A stretch of 56,343 nucleotides of DNA from a virus, in the IMG/VR virus record IMGVR_UViG_3300029448_000046, positions 1 through 56,343 of that record, one strand, 5' to 3'. Each line of letters starts with the position of its first letter. Within the stretch, counting starts at the first letter, position 1. Positions 46,971-54,609 of this stretch are shown piece by piece. The position numbers and the translations under genes are program-made. The notes under the pieces are model-generated. The model ran no database searches and was not told where the DNA came from. It saw only the letters and a program-made list of their open reading frames with translations.

Positions 46971-47438
46971 ATGTCTGATACAGCAAAAGCTAATCGTTCG
47001 CCCCGCTCAATTGAGAAGCGTGAGCAGGAGCAACGCCCCCAAACTTGGTCACCACCAAACCTAATACCCGACCCCTTACCCAGAGATGGTTTTACTTTTA
47101 AGTGGGTTCGCGTCTCGACTATGGGTCAGGACGACCCGATGAACTATTCCAAGAAACTCAGAGAAGGATGGGAAGCCGTTCCTCTTGAGGAGTGTCCTGA
47201 AATGGAACACCTTGTGCTTGACCCAAATCCAAGGTTCAAGGGCAACGTCGAGGTAGGTGGATTGCTTCTATGTAGGATGCCCGAAGGCATGGCCGCGCAA
47301 CGCAATGAATATTATGCGAACCAAAGTAGGAACGCTATCGAATCCGTTGACAACGCTCTGATGCGGGAATCCAACCCAAGGATGCCGATTAACGCTCCAC
47401 AGCGTGATAGTCGTGTGACCTTTGGGAAAGGCTCTTAA
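46971..47438 (+). CDS. Conserved-type head protein, unrecognised
   Basis: A 155-residue protein eight bases after the scaffold gene with GGAG before its ATG. It contains GFTFKWVRVSTMGQDDPMNY, SKKLREGWEAVPLEECPEME and VGGLLLCRMPEGMAAQRNEY, a pattern ('w.R....G..D..nv.k.l.eGw..v..e..p......vGgL.L..iP.e.v..r..Y') seen in small head proteins next to scaffolds in marine phages. The function is unknown; it may be an assembly or decoration factor. Confidence 0.65.
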   Translation: MSDTAKANRSPRSIEKREQEQRPQTWSPPNLIPDPLPRDGFTFKWVRVSTMGQDDPMNYSKKLREGWEAVPLEECPEMEHLVLDPNPRFKGNVEVGGLLLCRMPEGMAAQRNEYYANQSRNAIESVDNALMRESNPRMPINAPQRDSRVTFGKGS

Positions 47439-47482
47439 CAATCCTGTTGGGGGCAATTTTATTCTCTTAGGGAGAAACCAAA

Positions 47483-48079
47483 ATGGCGACTACTTCAGCC
47501 CCTCGCGGTCTGAAGCCAATTGGTCTTCTAGGGGGATTGCCATTTGCTGGCTCGACTCAATCCATCTTAATTAAGTCAGGCTATTCAACAGCAATCTTCA
47601 ACGGAGACGTAGTTGGCTACGGAAATGTTGCATCTTCAACGGACGATGGATACCTCGTCCGTGAGACAGCGGCAAGTGAAGTTAACCCGATTGGTGTATT
47701 TATGGGATGTTCTTACACAGACCCTAACACCAGCCAGTTAACTTTCTCACAATATTATCCGGGTTCAATAACAGCAGACGACATTCGTGCCGTTGTAGCT
47801 ATTAACCCATTCACCCTTTACGAAGTCCAAGCGGACGGAGCAGTTGCACAAACAAGCTTGGGTATGACCCTTGACCTTGTTCAAACAGCATCTGGTTCTA
47901 CTGCGACTGGTAACTCCGGTCTTCAGGCAGACGCATCAACCGCATCGGTTGGTGGCGAATTGTTCAAGATTGTAGACTTTGTAAATCGTTCAGGCTCTTC
48001 AGTTGGTGATACATACACAGACCTAGTCGTTATGTTGTCACATGCTGAGAATGCCCTGCTCGTTGACCCAATAACATAA
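47483..48079 (+). CDS. Probable capsid decoration or cement protein
   Basis: A 198-residue protein just before the capsid gene. GLKPIGLLGGLPFAGSTQSI, FNGDVVGYG, NPIGVFMGCSYTDP, TLYEVQADGAVAQT and YTDLVVMLSHAENALL are beta-rich and start like many head decoration proteins ('a.rGl.P...lgg.p..g...y.I......aif.GD.V'). Its place directly upstream of the major capsid gene and strong GGGAG site suggest high expression. The family assignment is by pattern. Confidence 0.65.
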   Translation: MATTSAPRGLKPIGLLGGLPFAGSTQSILIKSGYSTAIFNGDVVGYGNVASSTDDGYLVRETAASEVNPIGVFMGCSYTDPNTSQLTFSQYYPGSITADDIRAVVAINPFTLYEVQADGAVAQTSLGMTLDLVQTASGSTATGNSGLQADASTASVGGELFKIVDFVNRSGSSVGDTYTDLVVMLSHAENALLVDPIT

Positions 48080-48091
48080 GGAGGTTGTGAA

Positions 48092-48997
48092 ATGGCTATT
48101 GCACGCGCACAGCTAATGAAGGAACTCCTGCCGGGTCTAAACGCGCTTTTCGGCATGGAGTACGCACGTTATCCAGAAGAATGGAAATCTTGTTTTGAGG
48201 TTGAAAACTCAGACCGTTCTTTTGAAGAGGAAACTAAACTGTCAGGGTTTGGCCAAGCACCAGTAAAGCAAGAAGGTGCGGCTATTACCTATGACGATGC
48301 ACAAGAGGCGTATACCTCACGGTATACCCACGAAACAATGGCTATGGGCTTCTCAATAACAGAAGAAGCTGTCGAAGATAATCTTTATGATAGTCTTTCG
48401 GCTCGCTATACCAAGTCACTGGCCCGTGCATTCCAGCATACAAAAGAGGTTAAGGGTGCAGACCTGTTCAACTCTGGCTTCACTGGTCAGGTTGGCGGCG
48501 ATGGTGTGTCCCTGTTCAATACTTCACACCCACTTGTTAACGGTGCTGTAAACGCTAACCGTCCCGCAAGTGCTGTGGATTTGAATGAGACATCTCTTGA
48601 GGCGGCGATTATCGGTATCGGCAAATGGACGGATGAGCGTGGTCTAAAGATTGCATCTCGTCCAACTAAGTTGCTTATTCCTTCCGACCTTCAATTCGTG
48701 GCAGAACGTCTGATGGCTACCGACATGCGTGTTGGTACATCTGACAACGACATCAATGCACTGAAGTCTACAAGTGCAGTGTCTGGCGGTTACATGGTTA
48801 ACCACTATTTCACTGACGTGGATGCTTGGTTCCTCGGAACTGACATTCCAAATGGCTTCAAGCATTTTGTTCGTGTGCCAATGAAGACAAGCATGGAAGG
48901 TGATTTCGAGACAGGCAATGTACGGTACAAAGGCCGCGAGCGTTACAGCTTCGGTTACTCTGACCCACTAGCCTACTACGGCTCACCGGGTGTTTAA
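48092..48997 (+). CDS. Major capsid protein (Mu gpT-like)
   Basis: A 301-residue protein with AAGGAGG before its ATG. It opens ARAQLMKELLPGLNALFGME, followed by FGQAPVKQEGAAITYDDAQE, YTHETMAMGFSITEEAVEDN, GVSLFNTSHPLVNG and KLLIPSDLQFVAERLM, which match the gpT-like major head family (HK97 fold). The absence of a long N-terminal delta domain agrees with a separate scaffold gene. A strong terminator follows the gene, so the capsid message ends here. Confidence 0.88.
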   Translation: MAIARAQLMKELLPGLNALFGMEYARYPEEWKSCFEVENSDRSFEEETKLSGFGQAPVKQEGAAITYDDAQEAYTSRYTHETMAMGFSITEEAVEDNLYDSLSARYTKSLARAFQHTKEVKGADLFNSGFTGQVGGDGVSLFNTSHPLVNGAVNANRPASAVDLNETSLEAAIIGIGKWTDERGLKIASRPTKLLIPSDLQFVAERLMATDMRVGTSDNDINALKSTSAVSGGYMVNHYFTDVDAWFLGTDIPNGFKHFVRVPMKTSMEGDFETGNVRYKGRERYSFGYSDPLAYYGSPGV

Positions 48998-49016
48998 CAC
49001 CAATAATTAAATAACA

Positions 49017-49047
49017 AGGGGCGGCTTTCGGGTCGCCTCTTTTTTTT
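49017..49047 (+). terminator. Strong rho-independent terminator after the capsid gene
   Basis: AGGGGCG and CGCCTCT form a seven-base-pair stem (one G-T pair) with a ten-base loop, followed by seven to eight T residues. It is placed 20 bases after the capsid stop. Confidence 0.85.
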
Positions 49048-49095
49048 GAACCTTGACAGGCTTTGCCTGACACTTGCCAAGACAAGGAGTTCCTC

Positions 49096-49941
49096 ATGGC
49101 AAACAGTACTTTTAGCGGAGCAGTCCGCTCAGAAAACGGCTTTACCAAAGTCACAAAAGACGCCACAACAGGCGTTATCACAGACGACTCAACCTATTCA
49201 ACAGCCGCAACCGTAAGCGGTATGACCACCACCACAGGTGGCCTTAACGGTATGACAGCCGCAAGCTGGTATAATCAAGGTGTTGGAACCACAATGTTGG
49301 GAATGAACCCACAGTGGAACCAGAACTTTGGCCGTTGTGGTGATGATGGCGCAGTTGCAAATGTTGATGATGTTCTCACAGCACCAACCACAGCACTGAA
49401 GCTTGCTCTTGCGCTTGAAGGTGTAGCAAATCAAACTGCTGTACCAACTGCCGCTCAAGCATCTGCTATCTTTGGTGGCACAGGTGTAATCGGAACAGAC
49501 TTTACCATTGCGGCAGGTGCGACACAGATTGCGGCAAACCAGTCTATTGTTCGTTATAATGGCGACGTTGGCTCAACCCTCGCGCTCACAGCCTCAACCA
49601 CAGACCTAGCATCAGACACACACAAAAGTCTCATCATCTTCAATGACAATGTGTTTACTGCTTCACAGGCTCTGACACTGCAAGTTCATACAAATAACGA
49701 ACTTGATGCGTCATCATTTGAGGCATTCGTTACAGGTGCAGGAAATGGTGTTCTTGAGCGAGAGGCAACAACTACTGATGGACACGCTAAGATTATTCTT
49801 ACCGCATCAGGAGCTGACACAACAATACTCGCTGGTTCTTACATCTATTTTGAAGCCGCCGCTGACACTGACAGCATGGTGGTTAAAATGATGATACGGA
49901 CAACTGGTGGCACAATCGCAGTCACATCGGCAAATAACTAA
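49096..49941 (+). CDS. Ala/Thr-rich virion protein, unrecognised
   Basis: The ATG at 49096 is chosen because AAGGAG lies six bases upstream; an in-frame ATG eleven codons earlier overlaps the region just after the terminator. The 281 residues start MANSTFSGAVRSENGFTKVT and are rich in Ala, Thr and Gly (TTALKLALALEGVANQTAVP, GDVGSTLALTASTTDLASDT). 'FsGpVrS.nGF...' is a pattern I know from small marine phage head proteins. It is probably a surface or decoration protein. Confidence 0.65.
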   Translation: MANSTFSGAVRSENGFTKVTKDATTGVITDDSTYSTAATVSGMTTTTGGLNGMTAASWYNQGVGTTMLGMNPQWNQNFGRCGDDGAVANVDDVLTAPTTALKLALALEGVANQTAVPTAAQASAIFGGTGVIGTDFTIAAGATQIAANQSIVRYNGDVGSTLALTASTTDLASDTHKSLIIFNDNVFTASQALTLQVHTNNELDASSFEAFVTGAGNGVLEREATTTDGHAKIILTASGADTTILAGSYIYFEAAADTDSMVVKMMIRTTGGTIAVTSANN

Positions 49942-49945
49942 TCGT

Positions 49946-49968
49946 GGTGGGGGCTAACTGCCCCCATC
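49946..49968 (+). other. GC-rich stem-loop between virion genes
   Basis: TGGGGGC (49948-49954) and GCCCCCA (49960-49966) form a perfect seven-base-pair stem with a TAACT loop, extended by two more pairs. It has no T tract, so it may be a processing or mRNA-stability element rather than a terminator. Confidence 0.55.
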
Positions 49969-49987
49969 CCTTATAGGGAGATTAAAT

Positions 49988-50608
49988 ATGAGTCGTTCTG
50001 ACGTAAAAGTATCATTCATAAATGACGAAGTCGCGGCTGACCCAAACGGTATATCTGAGTCTGCTCAAGTTGGGAACAACGCCGCTGTAGTAATTGGCGG
50101 TGCTTTAGCTGACGGCGGTGCAGTATCACTTGCTGGTTCTGCTAGAAAGCTAGTTGTCACATCTGGCGGAAACGATAGTAGCAAATCATTTACAATAGTA
50201 GGCACAGATATAAACGGCTCCGCTCTGACAGAGTCCTTGACTGGTGCTAACGCTGATACAGCGACAACATCTAATTACTTTAAGACAATTGCCAGCATAA
50301 CAGCAGTGGGTAATCCCGCTGGAACAGTTGTAGCTGGAACAAGCGGTTCTGCGGCAGATGTTGTTTTTGCTGGGCGTTCACGCCTGAAGGGCTACTCAAT
50401 AGTTTCTGGCGGTACTGCTGGTGTAATTGAGTTCTTTAACGGTGACCCCAATGGCACAGGTTCAGCCGTATTCAAGGCTAGAACCATTGGAACAGACAAC
50501 ACAACAGTTGATAACACTATACCAGAGCAAGGCATCCTGTTTGAGGATGGTCTTTATATTGTTTATACAATTGGAACCATCGACATGATGAACTTCTTCT
50601 ATGCCTAG
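49988..50608 (+). CDS. Virion protein, probable surface/decoration
   Basis: A 206-residue protein with AGGGAG before its ATG. Composition is Gly/Ala/Ser/Thr with alternating strands (LVVTSGGNDSSKSFTIVGTD, GAVSLAGSARKL, YSIVSGGTAGVIEFFNGDPN, VYTIGTIDMMNFFY). The C-terminal half from GRSRLKGYSIVSG on is similar in style to small beta-sandwich head proteins of marine phages. It overlaps the next start by eight bases. Family not certain. Confidence 0.6.
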   Translation: MSRSDVKVSFINDEVAADPNGISESAQVGNNAAVVIGGALADGGAVSLAGSARKLVVTSGGNDSSKSFTIVGTDINGSALTESLTGANADTATTSNYFKTIASITAVGNPAGTVVAGTSGSAADVVFAGRSRLKGYSIVSGGTAGVIEFFNGDPNGTGSAVFKARTIGTDNTTVDNTIPEQGILFEDGLYIVYTIGTIDMMNFFYA

Positions 50609-50894
50609 AAAGAAGGACAACCCGATAAAGACTTCAGTTAAGTCGGGTAACTTCAGAAAAACAAAAGCTGGTGCAGGTATGACGGCCAAAGGCGTGGCCG
50701 CATATCGTCGTAAAAACCCCGGAAGCAAACTCAAGACAGCCGTAACGGGGAATCCAGCCAAGGGTAGCAAGGATGCTAATCGTAGAAAATCTTTCTGCGC
50801 TCGTTCTGCTGGTCAGATGAAAAAATTTCCAAAGGCGGCAAAGAACCCAAACTCTCGTTTACGGCAAGCTCGCAAGAGATGGAAGTGTAGATAA
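50601..50894 (+). CDS. Basic conserved phage protein (DUF6321-like)
   Basis: A 97-residue, very basic protein. AGAGMTAKGVAAYRRKNPGS, KLKTAVTG, SKDANRRKSFCARSAGQMKK and NSRLRQARKRWKC match a family that I know as DUF6321, found next to structural genes of T7-like and marine phages. The charge suggests nucleic-acid binding or packaging inside the head. The function is unknown. It overlaps both neighbours. Confidence 0.75.
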   Translation: MPRKKDNPIKTSVKSGNFRKTKAGAGMTAKGVAAYRRKNPGSKLKTAVTGNPAKGSKDANRRKSFCARSAGQMKKFPKAAKNPNSRLRQARKRWKCR

Positions 50895-51094
50895 TGGCAG
50901 AAGCAGTTGAGGTAACTCTGGCGAGATTAGAAGAGCGCATAAGTCAGCTATCAGAAGAAGTTAGACACGTTCATGAGGAGGTGTCTGACTTGAAGGCTAC
51001 GGCGAATAGATGGAAGGGCGCATTCTGGGTAATTATTGCGCTGGGTGGTGTAGCGGGAACCTTTTCAAACTTACTAATAGGATGGATGAAATGA
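50894..51094 (+). CDS. Coiled-coil and TM small protein (XhlA/holin-like)
   Basis: A 66-residue protein starting one base inside the previous stop. A heptad-type helix (LARLEERISQLSEEVRHVHE, EVSDLKATANRWK) is followed by one membrane segment (GAFWVIIALGGVAGTFSNLLIGW). This is the layout of haemolysin-XhlA-like and some phage lysis accessory proteins. Far from the main lysis cassette, it may instead belong to the virion. Its stop overlaps the next ATG. Confidence 0.6.
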   Translation: MAEAVEVTLARLEERISQLSEEVRHVHEEVSDLKATANRWKGAFWVIIALGGVAGTFSNLLIGWMK

Positions 51095-51258
51095 CTATGA
51101 ATAGAGCAAACATGAACAATCAAATGACAAAGCCACCAATGAAAAAGAAAAAGCCATACGGTATGATGTATGGCGGCAAGGTTAAGGGCATGAAGCATGG
51201 TGGTTCATGCAGAGGAATGGGAGCGGCCACAAAGGGTGGTAAATATAAGCTTTCCTAA
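51091..51258 (+). CDS. Small Gly/Lys/Met-rich phage protein
   Basis: A 55-residue protein whose ATG overlaps the preceding stop, with AGGATGG five bases upstream. The end 'PYGMMYGGKVKGMKHGGSCR' followed by GMGAATKGGKY is a very common C-terminal signature of small proteins in marine phages, with no known function. The longer open frame overlapping the coiled-coil gene is judged a shadow. Confidence 0.65.
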   Translation: MTMNRANMNNQMTKPPMKKKKPYGMMYGGKVKGMKHGGSCRGMGAATKGGKYKLS

Positions 51259-51273
51259 ACATTACTTACCGTA

Positions 51274-51501
51274 ATGGAACACGTATTTATTCTCCTAGTT
51301 TACCTTGGGACGGGTGAATACAGATATCTTGCCAGCGGCGATTTATATTTTAGAAGTGCGATTGAGTGCAACCACTTCGCAAAACTCTCAGCAAAGCGTT
51401 ACGGAAACTACAGCTACTCTGACTTCATTGACCCGAAGGACCGAGTGACAAGCTACTGTGTACCAAAATTTATTAAAAAGGGGTCTGTTAAGGTATACTA
51501 A
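51274..51501 (+). CDS. Small exported protein, related in layout to 17373-17576
   Basis: A 75-residue protein beginning with a hydrophobic strand (MEHVFILLVYLGTGEYRY), then LYFRSAIECNHFAKLSAKRY and VTSYCVPKFIKKGSVKVY. Small proteins of the form 'm.fvl.l.l.......F.s..eC...a......' are frequent in marine phages; two Cys residues are spaced as in that group. It has no clear ribosome site. Role unknown. Confidence 0.55.
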   Translation: MEHVFILLVYLGTGEYRYLASGDLYFRSAIECNHFAKLSAKRYGNYSYSDFIDPKDRVTSYCVPKFIKKGSVKVY

Positions 51502-51520
51502 GTGGAGGCTAAGTAATTGA

Positions 51521-51979
51521 ATGATTGACCCTATTTCTGCAATATCGCTGTGTTCCAGCGCGGCAGGTGCAATTAGCTCCGCTATAAAAGCTGGTCGCGA
51601 TTTGTCGTCTTTGTCGGGTCCTATTTCAAAGTACGCAATGGCTGAAGCATCCTTAAATTTTGGTGCAACAAGAAAAAAGAACAGCATCTTCTCAAGGATG
51701 ACAGGAGCTGAACAGGCTGGGATAGATGAGTTCTTTCGCAAGGAGGAGCTTGATAATCTAAGAGATGAGCTACGTCAGATATTTTTGTACTTCGGCAAAC
51801 CCGGACAATGGGAAAGGTTGCAAGCAGAAATAGCTAGGCAGAGGACCATGCAGAAAGAAGAGCTGGAAGCCCGTGCTAAACGTAAAGACGCTATTATTTT
51901 GTGGACCGTAGGCCCCACCATTGTTGCTGGCGGTATAGCCTTATTAACATACTTGGTTATTTTTCTGAAAGGATTGTAA
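51521..51979 (+). CDS. Virion-region protein with C-terminal TM segment
   Basis: A 152-residue protein. An Ala/Ser-rich N-terminal helix (ISAISLCSSAAGAISSAIKA) is followed by a charged helical middle (GIDEFFRKEELDNLRDELRQ, then ERLQAEIARQRTMQKEELEA) and one C-terminal membrane segment (TVGPTIVAGGIALLTYLVIF). The same order is found in small proteins beside tail genes in cyanophages and other marine podophages. It might anchor a component to the membrane. Overlaps the next start (TAATG). Confidence 0.6.
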   Translation: MIDPISAISLCSSAAGAISSAIKAGRDLSSLSGPISKYAMAEASLNFGATRKKNSIFSRMTGAEQAGIDEFFRKEELDNLRDELRQIFLYFGKPGQWERLQAEIARQRTMQKEELEARAKRKDAIILWTVGPTIVAGGIALLTYLVIFLKGL

Positions 51980-52371
51980 TGACCGTTGCAAAGAAACGCG
52001 ACCCCAAAAAGTGGGCGGCGGCAAAGGCAAGAGCCAAAGCCAAGATGGGTGGAAAGCACTCTGCTCGCGCCATGCAGTTAGCTACCAAATACTATAAGGC
52101 TAGTGGTGGAAAATACAGTGGTTCTAAGAAGTCTTCAAACAAATTATCCAAGTGGTCAAAACAAGATTGGGGAACGAAGAGTGGTAAGAACAGCACAGTT
52201 GGTCCAAAGGCAACGGGTGAGCGGTATCTCCCAAAGAAGGCGATTAAATCTCTTACATCAATGGAGTACTCCGCAACATCAAAAGCTAAAAGAAAAGGAA
52301 CTAAAGCTGGAAAGCAATTTGTCAAACAGCCCAAAAGAATAGCTAAGAAGACGGCAAAGTTTCGCAAATAG
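51979..52371 (+). CDS. DUF5872-type basic protein
   Basis: The ATG at 51979 overlaps the previous stop. The 130 residues are very basic. KKWAAAKARAKAKMGGKHSA, RAMQLATKYYKASGGKYSGS, WSKQDWGTKSGKNSTVGPKA and TGERYLPKKAIKSLTSMEYS match the DUF5872 family, with a final Lys-rich stretch. Proteins with this domain occur in phages and giant viruses; the function is unknown, with DNA binding likely from the charge. Confidence 0.78.
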   Translation: MTVAKKRDPKKWAAAKARAKAKMGGKHSARAMQLATKYYKASGGKYSGSKKSSNKLSKWSKQDWGTKSGKNSTVGPKATGERYLPKKAIKSLTSMEYSATSKAKRKGTKAGKQFVKQPKRIAKKTAKFRK

Positions 52372-52557
52372 TTGTGTTATCGACGCCTTAAAAAGGCACA
52401 TAGAAAGCACAAGACTAGCAAGGTTTCAGAACAAGGAAGAATAACAAAAGTCGAGCGTCATCGTGAACGCAAACAGGAACAAGATTATGTCTTGGAGAGT
52501 ATGAAAGAATGGCTACAAGCGGAACAGCTACGTTCAATCTGGACATTGTTGAAATAA
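52372..52557 (+). CDS. Possible small basic protein, doubtful
   Basis: A TTG-started frame of 61 residues (CYRRLKKAHRKHKTSKVSEQ..) directly after the DUF5872 gene. It is strongly basic, but its last 49 bases overlap the next gene and there is no ribosome site. It may be real or simply an open frame in the 137-base gap. Confidence 0.3.
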   Translation: MCYRRLKKAHRKHKTSKVSEQGRITKVERHRERKQEQDYVLESMKEWLQAEQLRSIWTLLK

Positions 52558-53192
52558 TAGAAGAGGCATATGAGCGCGCTGGTCTAGGCAGACCGTTTTC
52601 AGGTGCTGATTTTAGAACAGCGAGAAGAAGCTTAAATCTTCTAGGTCAAGACTTTGCAAACAGGGGAATAAATCTTTGGACTGTTGAGGATGTTTCTTTA
52701 ACGCTTACTGCTGGAACATCTGTGTACACCCTTCCCTCCGATACTGTTAGTATTCTAGACCACACAATTCGTACAGGCACAGGAACAGGACAGTCTGACT
52801 TAGCTATAACCAGAATGTCTTTGGGAGAGTACGCAGGTATATCATCTAAGAATTCAACCGGACGGCCCACTAAAATATATGTTGAGCGGTTGAGAGATGC
52901 TCCTCAAATTACATTGTGGCCAGTACCTGACGCATCAGATACTTACACTTTGGTTTATTATAGAATAAGAAGAATAGAGGATACTGCGAATGGGTCAGTC
53001 ACTCAGTATGATGCCCCGACTCGGTTTCTTCCTGCTATAATCTCAGGTCTATCTTATCAGATTGCTTTGAAGAATCCCCCAGTATCTGACCGTATTCCAC
53101 TTCTTAAATCTATATTTGATGAAGATTTCAATTTAGCGGCAACCGAAGACAGGGACCGCTCTGATTTTAAAATAATTCCAGCGGTCAGTTAA
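52509..53192 (+). CDS. Head-tail adaptor-like protein (SU10 adaptor type)
   Basis: A 227-residue protein with TTGGAG eight bases before its ATG. It starts with IVEIIEEAYERAGLGRPFSG and continues FRTARRSLNLLGQDFANRGI, NLWTVED, LTAGTSVYTLPSDTVSILDH and ITLWPVPDASDTYTLVYYRI, then YDAPTRFLPAIISGLSYQIA. This helix-beta-helix order is that of the gp4/SU10 adaptor family, which docks under the portal ring. A second gene of related design is at 53541-54164. Confidence 0.75.
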   Translation: MATSGTATFNLDIVEIIEEAYERAGLGRPFSGADFRTARRSLNLLGQDFANRGINLWTVEDVSLTLTAGTSVYTLPSDTVSILDHTIRTGTGTGQSDLAITRMSLGEYAGISSKNSTGRPTKIYVERLRDAPQITLWPVPDASDTYTLVYYRIRRIEDTANGSVTQYDAPTRFLPAIISGLSYQIALKNPPVSDRIPLLKSIFDEDFNLAATEDRDRSDFKIIPAVS

Positions 53193-53540
53193 ATGTCACG
53201 CTATTCCTCTGGAAAGAAAGCTTTAGCTGTATGTGATAGGTGTGGTCAGAGATATCCATACAACGACATCAAGCCACAGATTGAAAATAAAAGACCGAAT
53301 GGAATGAGGGTCTGTCCTCCATGTATGGATGATGACCATCCACAATTACAGCTTGGTAAGAAGAGAGTATTTGACCCTCAGTCACTAAGAGACCCACGTC
53401 CAGAGGTTTCTGAGAAGGACAGTCACATAATAGCGTTTGCTAATAGGTTCCCTCATACGGCTGGGGAAAACACGTTTTCAGATACAACTATTATAAACGA
53501 GTTTAAATTTAGCCTGACAGTAGAAGGTGAGGTTGTATAA
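53193..53540 (+). CDS. Zinc-ribbon virion-region protein
   Basis: A 115-residue protein directly after the adaptor gene. CDRCGQRYPYNDIKPQIENK and RVCPPCMDDDHPQLQLGKKR give two Cys-x2-Cys pairs. This module ('v.CdrsG......el.......l.v...c.d..hPql') is common in small proteins between adaptor genes of marine podophages. The C-terminal part is beta-like (EFKFSLTVEGEVV). Its function is unknown; it is probably a minor head-tail component. Confidence 0.7.
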   Translation: MSRYSSGKKALAVCDRCGQRYPYNDIKPQIENKRPNGMRVCPPCMDDDHPQLQLGKKRVFDPQSLRDPRPEVSEKDSHIIAFANRFPHTAGENTFSDTTIINEFKFSLTVEGEVV

Positions 53541-54164
53541 ATGAACTACTCAACACTAGTTCAAAACATAAAAGATTTTATGGAAGATGATGGTACGGAG
53601 TTCTCTAACGAGATTGACACGTTTATAGACCTGACCGAGCTGAAGCTATCTCGCGAACTACGCATACCAGCTTTTCGGCAACGCCAAACATCTGCCCTCA
53701 CACAAGACGACCCCTTCCTAACTATGCCATCCGATATGGTTTCACTTGAAAACCTGCAAGTCATTCCCAGCGCGGCGACACGCGCCCTTCTTCTTCTACG
53801 TTCTGACGAGTTCTTAATGGAGTATTGGCCAGACAGAACAGCCACAGGAACACCAACTTATTATTCCTACTTTGATGATAACACTATTTATGTAGCACCT
53901 ACCCCATCATCAAATATGAATGTTGAGATTTCCTATCGTAGAAGACTGCCAGCCCTCTCCTCTTCCAACACAACAAACTGGCTTACAGATAATGCCAGCG
54001 ATGCGCTTCTATACGGTTCTCTAGTAGAGGCATGTAACTTTAACAGGAACTATACATTGCAGGAAAGATATCTAGCCCTGTACACGAATGCCGTGTCATC
54101 GGTAAACGAGGAGCAGGTCACCCGTAATTCAATAGACAATTTTTATCAAAAGAGCGAGGGCTAA
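53541..54164 (+). CDS. Second adaptor-type protein (SU10 adaptor family)
   Basis: A 207-residue protein. LVQNIKDFMEDDGTEFSNEI, DTFIDLTELKLSRELRIPAF, TMPSDMVSLENLQVI, PTYYSYFDDNTIYVAPTPSS and NVEISYRRRLPALSSSNTTN, WLTDNASDALLYGSLVEACN are the classic series of phage adaptor proteins related to SU10 and P22 gp4. It connects portal and tail hub. Two adaptor-like genes with a zinc protein between them suggest two stacked rings or one adaptor and one nozzle component. Confidence 0.85.
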   Translation: MNYSTLVQNIKDFMEDDGTEFSNEIDTFIDLTELKLSRELRIPAFRQRQTSALTQDDPFLTMPSDMVSLENLQVIPSAATRALLLLRSDEFLMEYWPDRTATGTPTYYSYFDDNTIYVAPTPSSNMNVEISYRRRLPALSSSNTTNWLTDNASDALLYGSLVEACNFNRNYTLQERYLALYTNAVSSVNEEQVTRNSIDNFYQKSEG

Positions 54165-54167
54165 AAG

Positions 54168-54608
54168 ATGGCAACAGCTAATGCCGCAACAACATATCTT
54201 GAGGCAAAAGTCTTGGACTTTATCTTCAAAAACAATTCAACCTCATTTGCCACACCTGGAAACTCAATCTATGTAGGTTTGGCAACCGCTGTAAGTGATG
54301 CAGAAGCAGGTTCTCTCACTGAGGTTACCTCAAGTCAGGACAGTAACTATGCGCGTCAACAAGTACAGGCATCAGCATGGACACATGTTAGTTCATCTAC
54401 TGATGCACAAACTGTTAAAAACTCTGCAAACATAGAATTCCCTGCTAGCAGTGGGGGAGCGACATATACAATAACGCACTGTTTCATTGCAGACCATGCA
54501 TCAGCAGGTAATATATTATTTATAGGTGCTTTGGACGATTCAAAAACAATAGAATCCGCAGATATATTCCGCATCAATGCAACCAACCTAACAATAGAAT
54601 TGAAGTAA
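54168..54608 (+). CDS. Small tail fibre-type protein
   Basis: A 146-residue protein. YLEAKVLDFIFKNNSTSFAT, IYVGLATAVSDAEAGSLTEV, YARQQVQASAWTHV, KNSANIEFPASSGGATYTIT, HCFIADHASAGNILFIGALD and FRINATNLTIEL match a widespread phage virion family ('yval.ta.....g.l.EVs...YaRq.vt.....f..a.......th.gi.da...Gn.l..gal....i..gd.f.i....l.v.l'). It is usually annotated as a tail fibre protein and probably forms a short fibre or decorates the tail. Confidence 0.78.
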   Translation: MATANAATTYLEAKVLDFIFKNNSTSFATPGNSIYVGLATAVSDAEAGSLTEVTSSQDSNYARQQVQASAWTHVSSSTDAQTVKNSANIEFPASSGGATYTITHCFIADHASAGNILFIGALDDSKTIESADIFRINATNLTIELK

Positions 54609-54609
54609 T

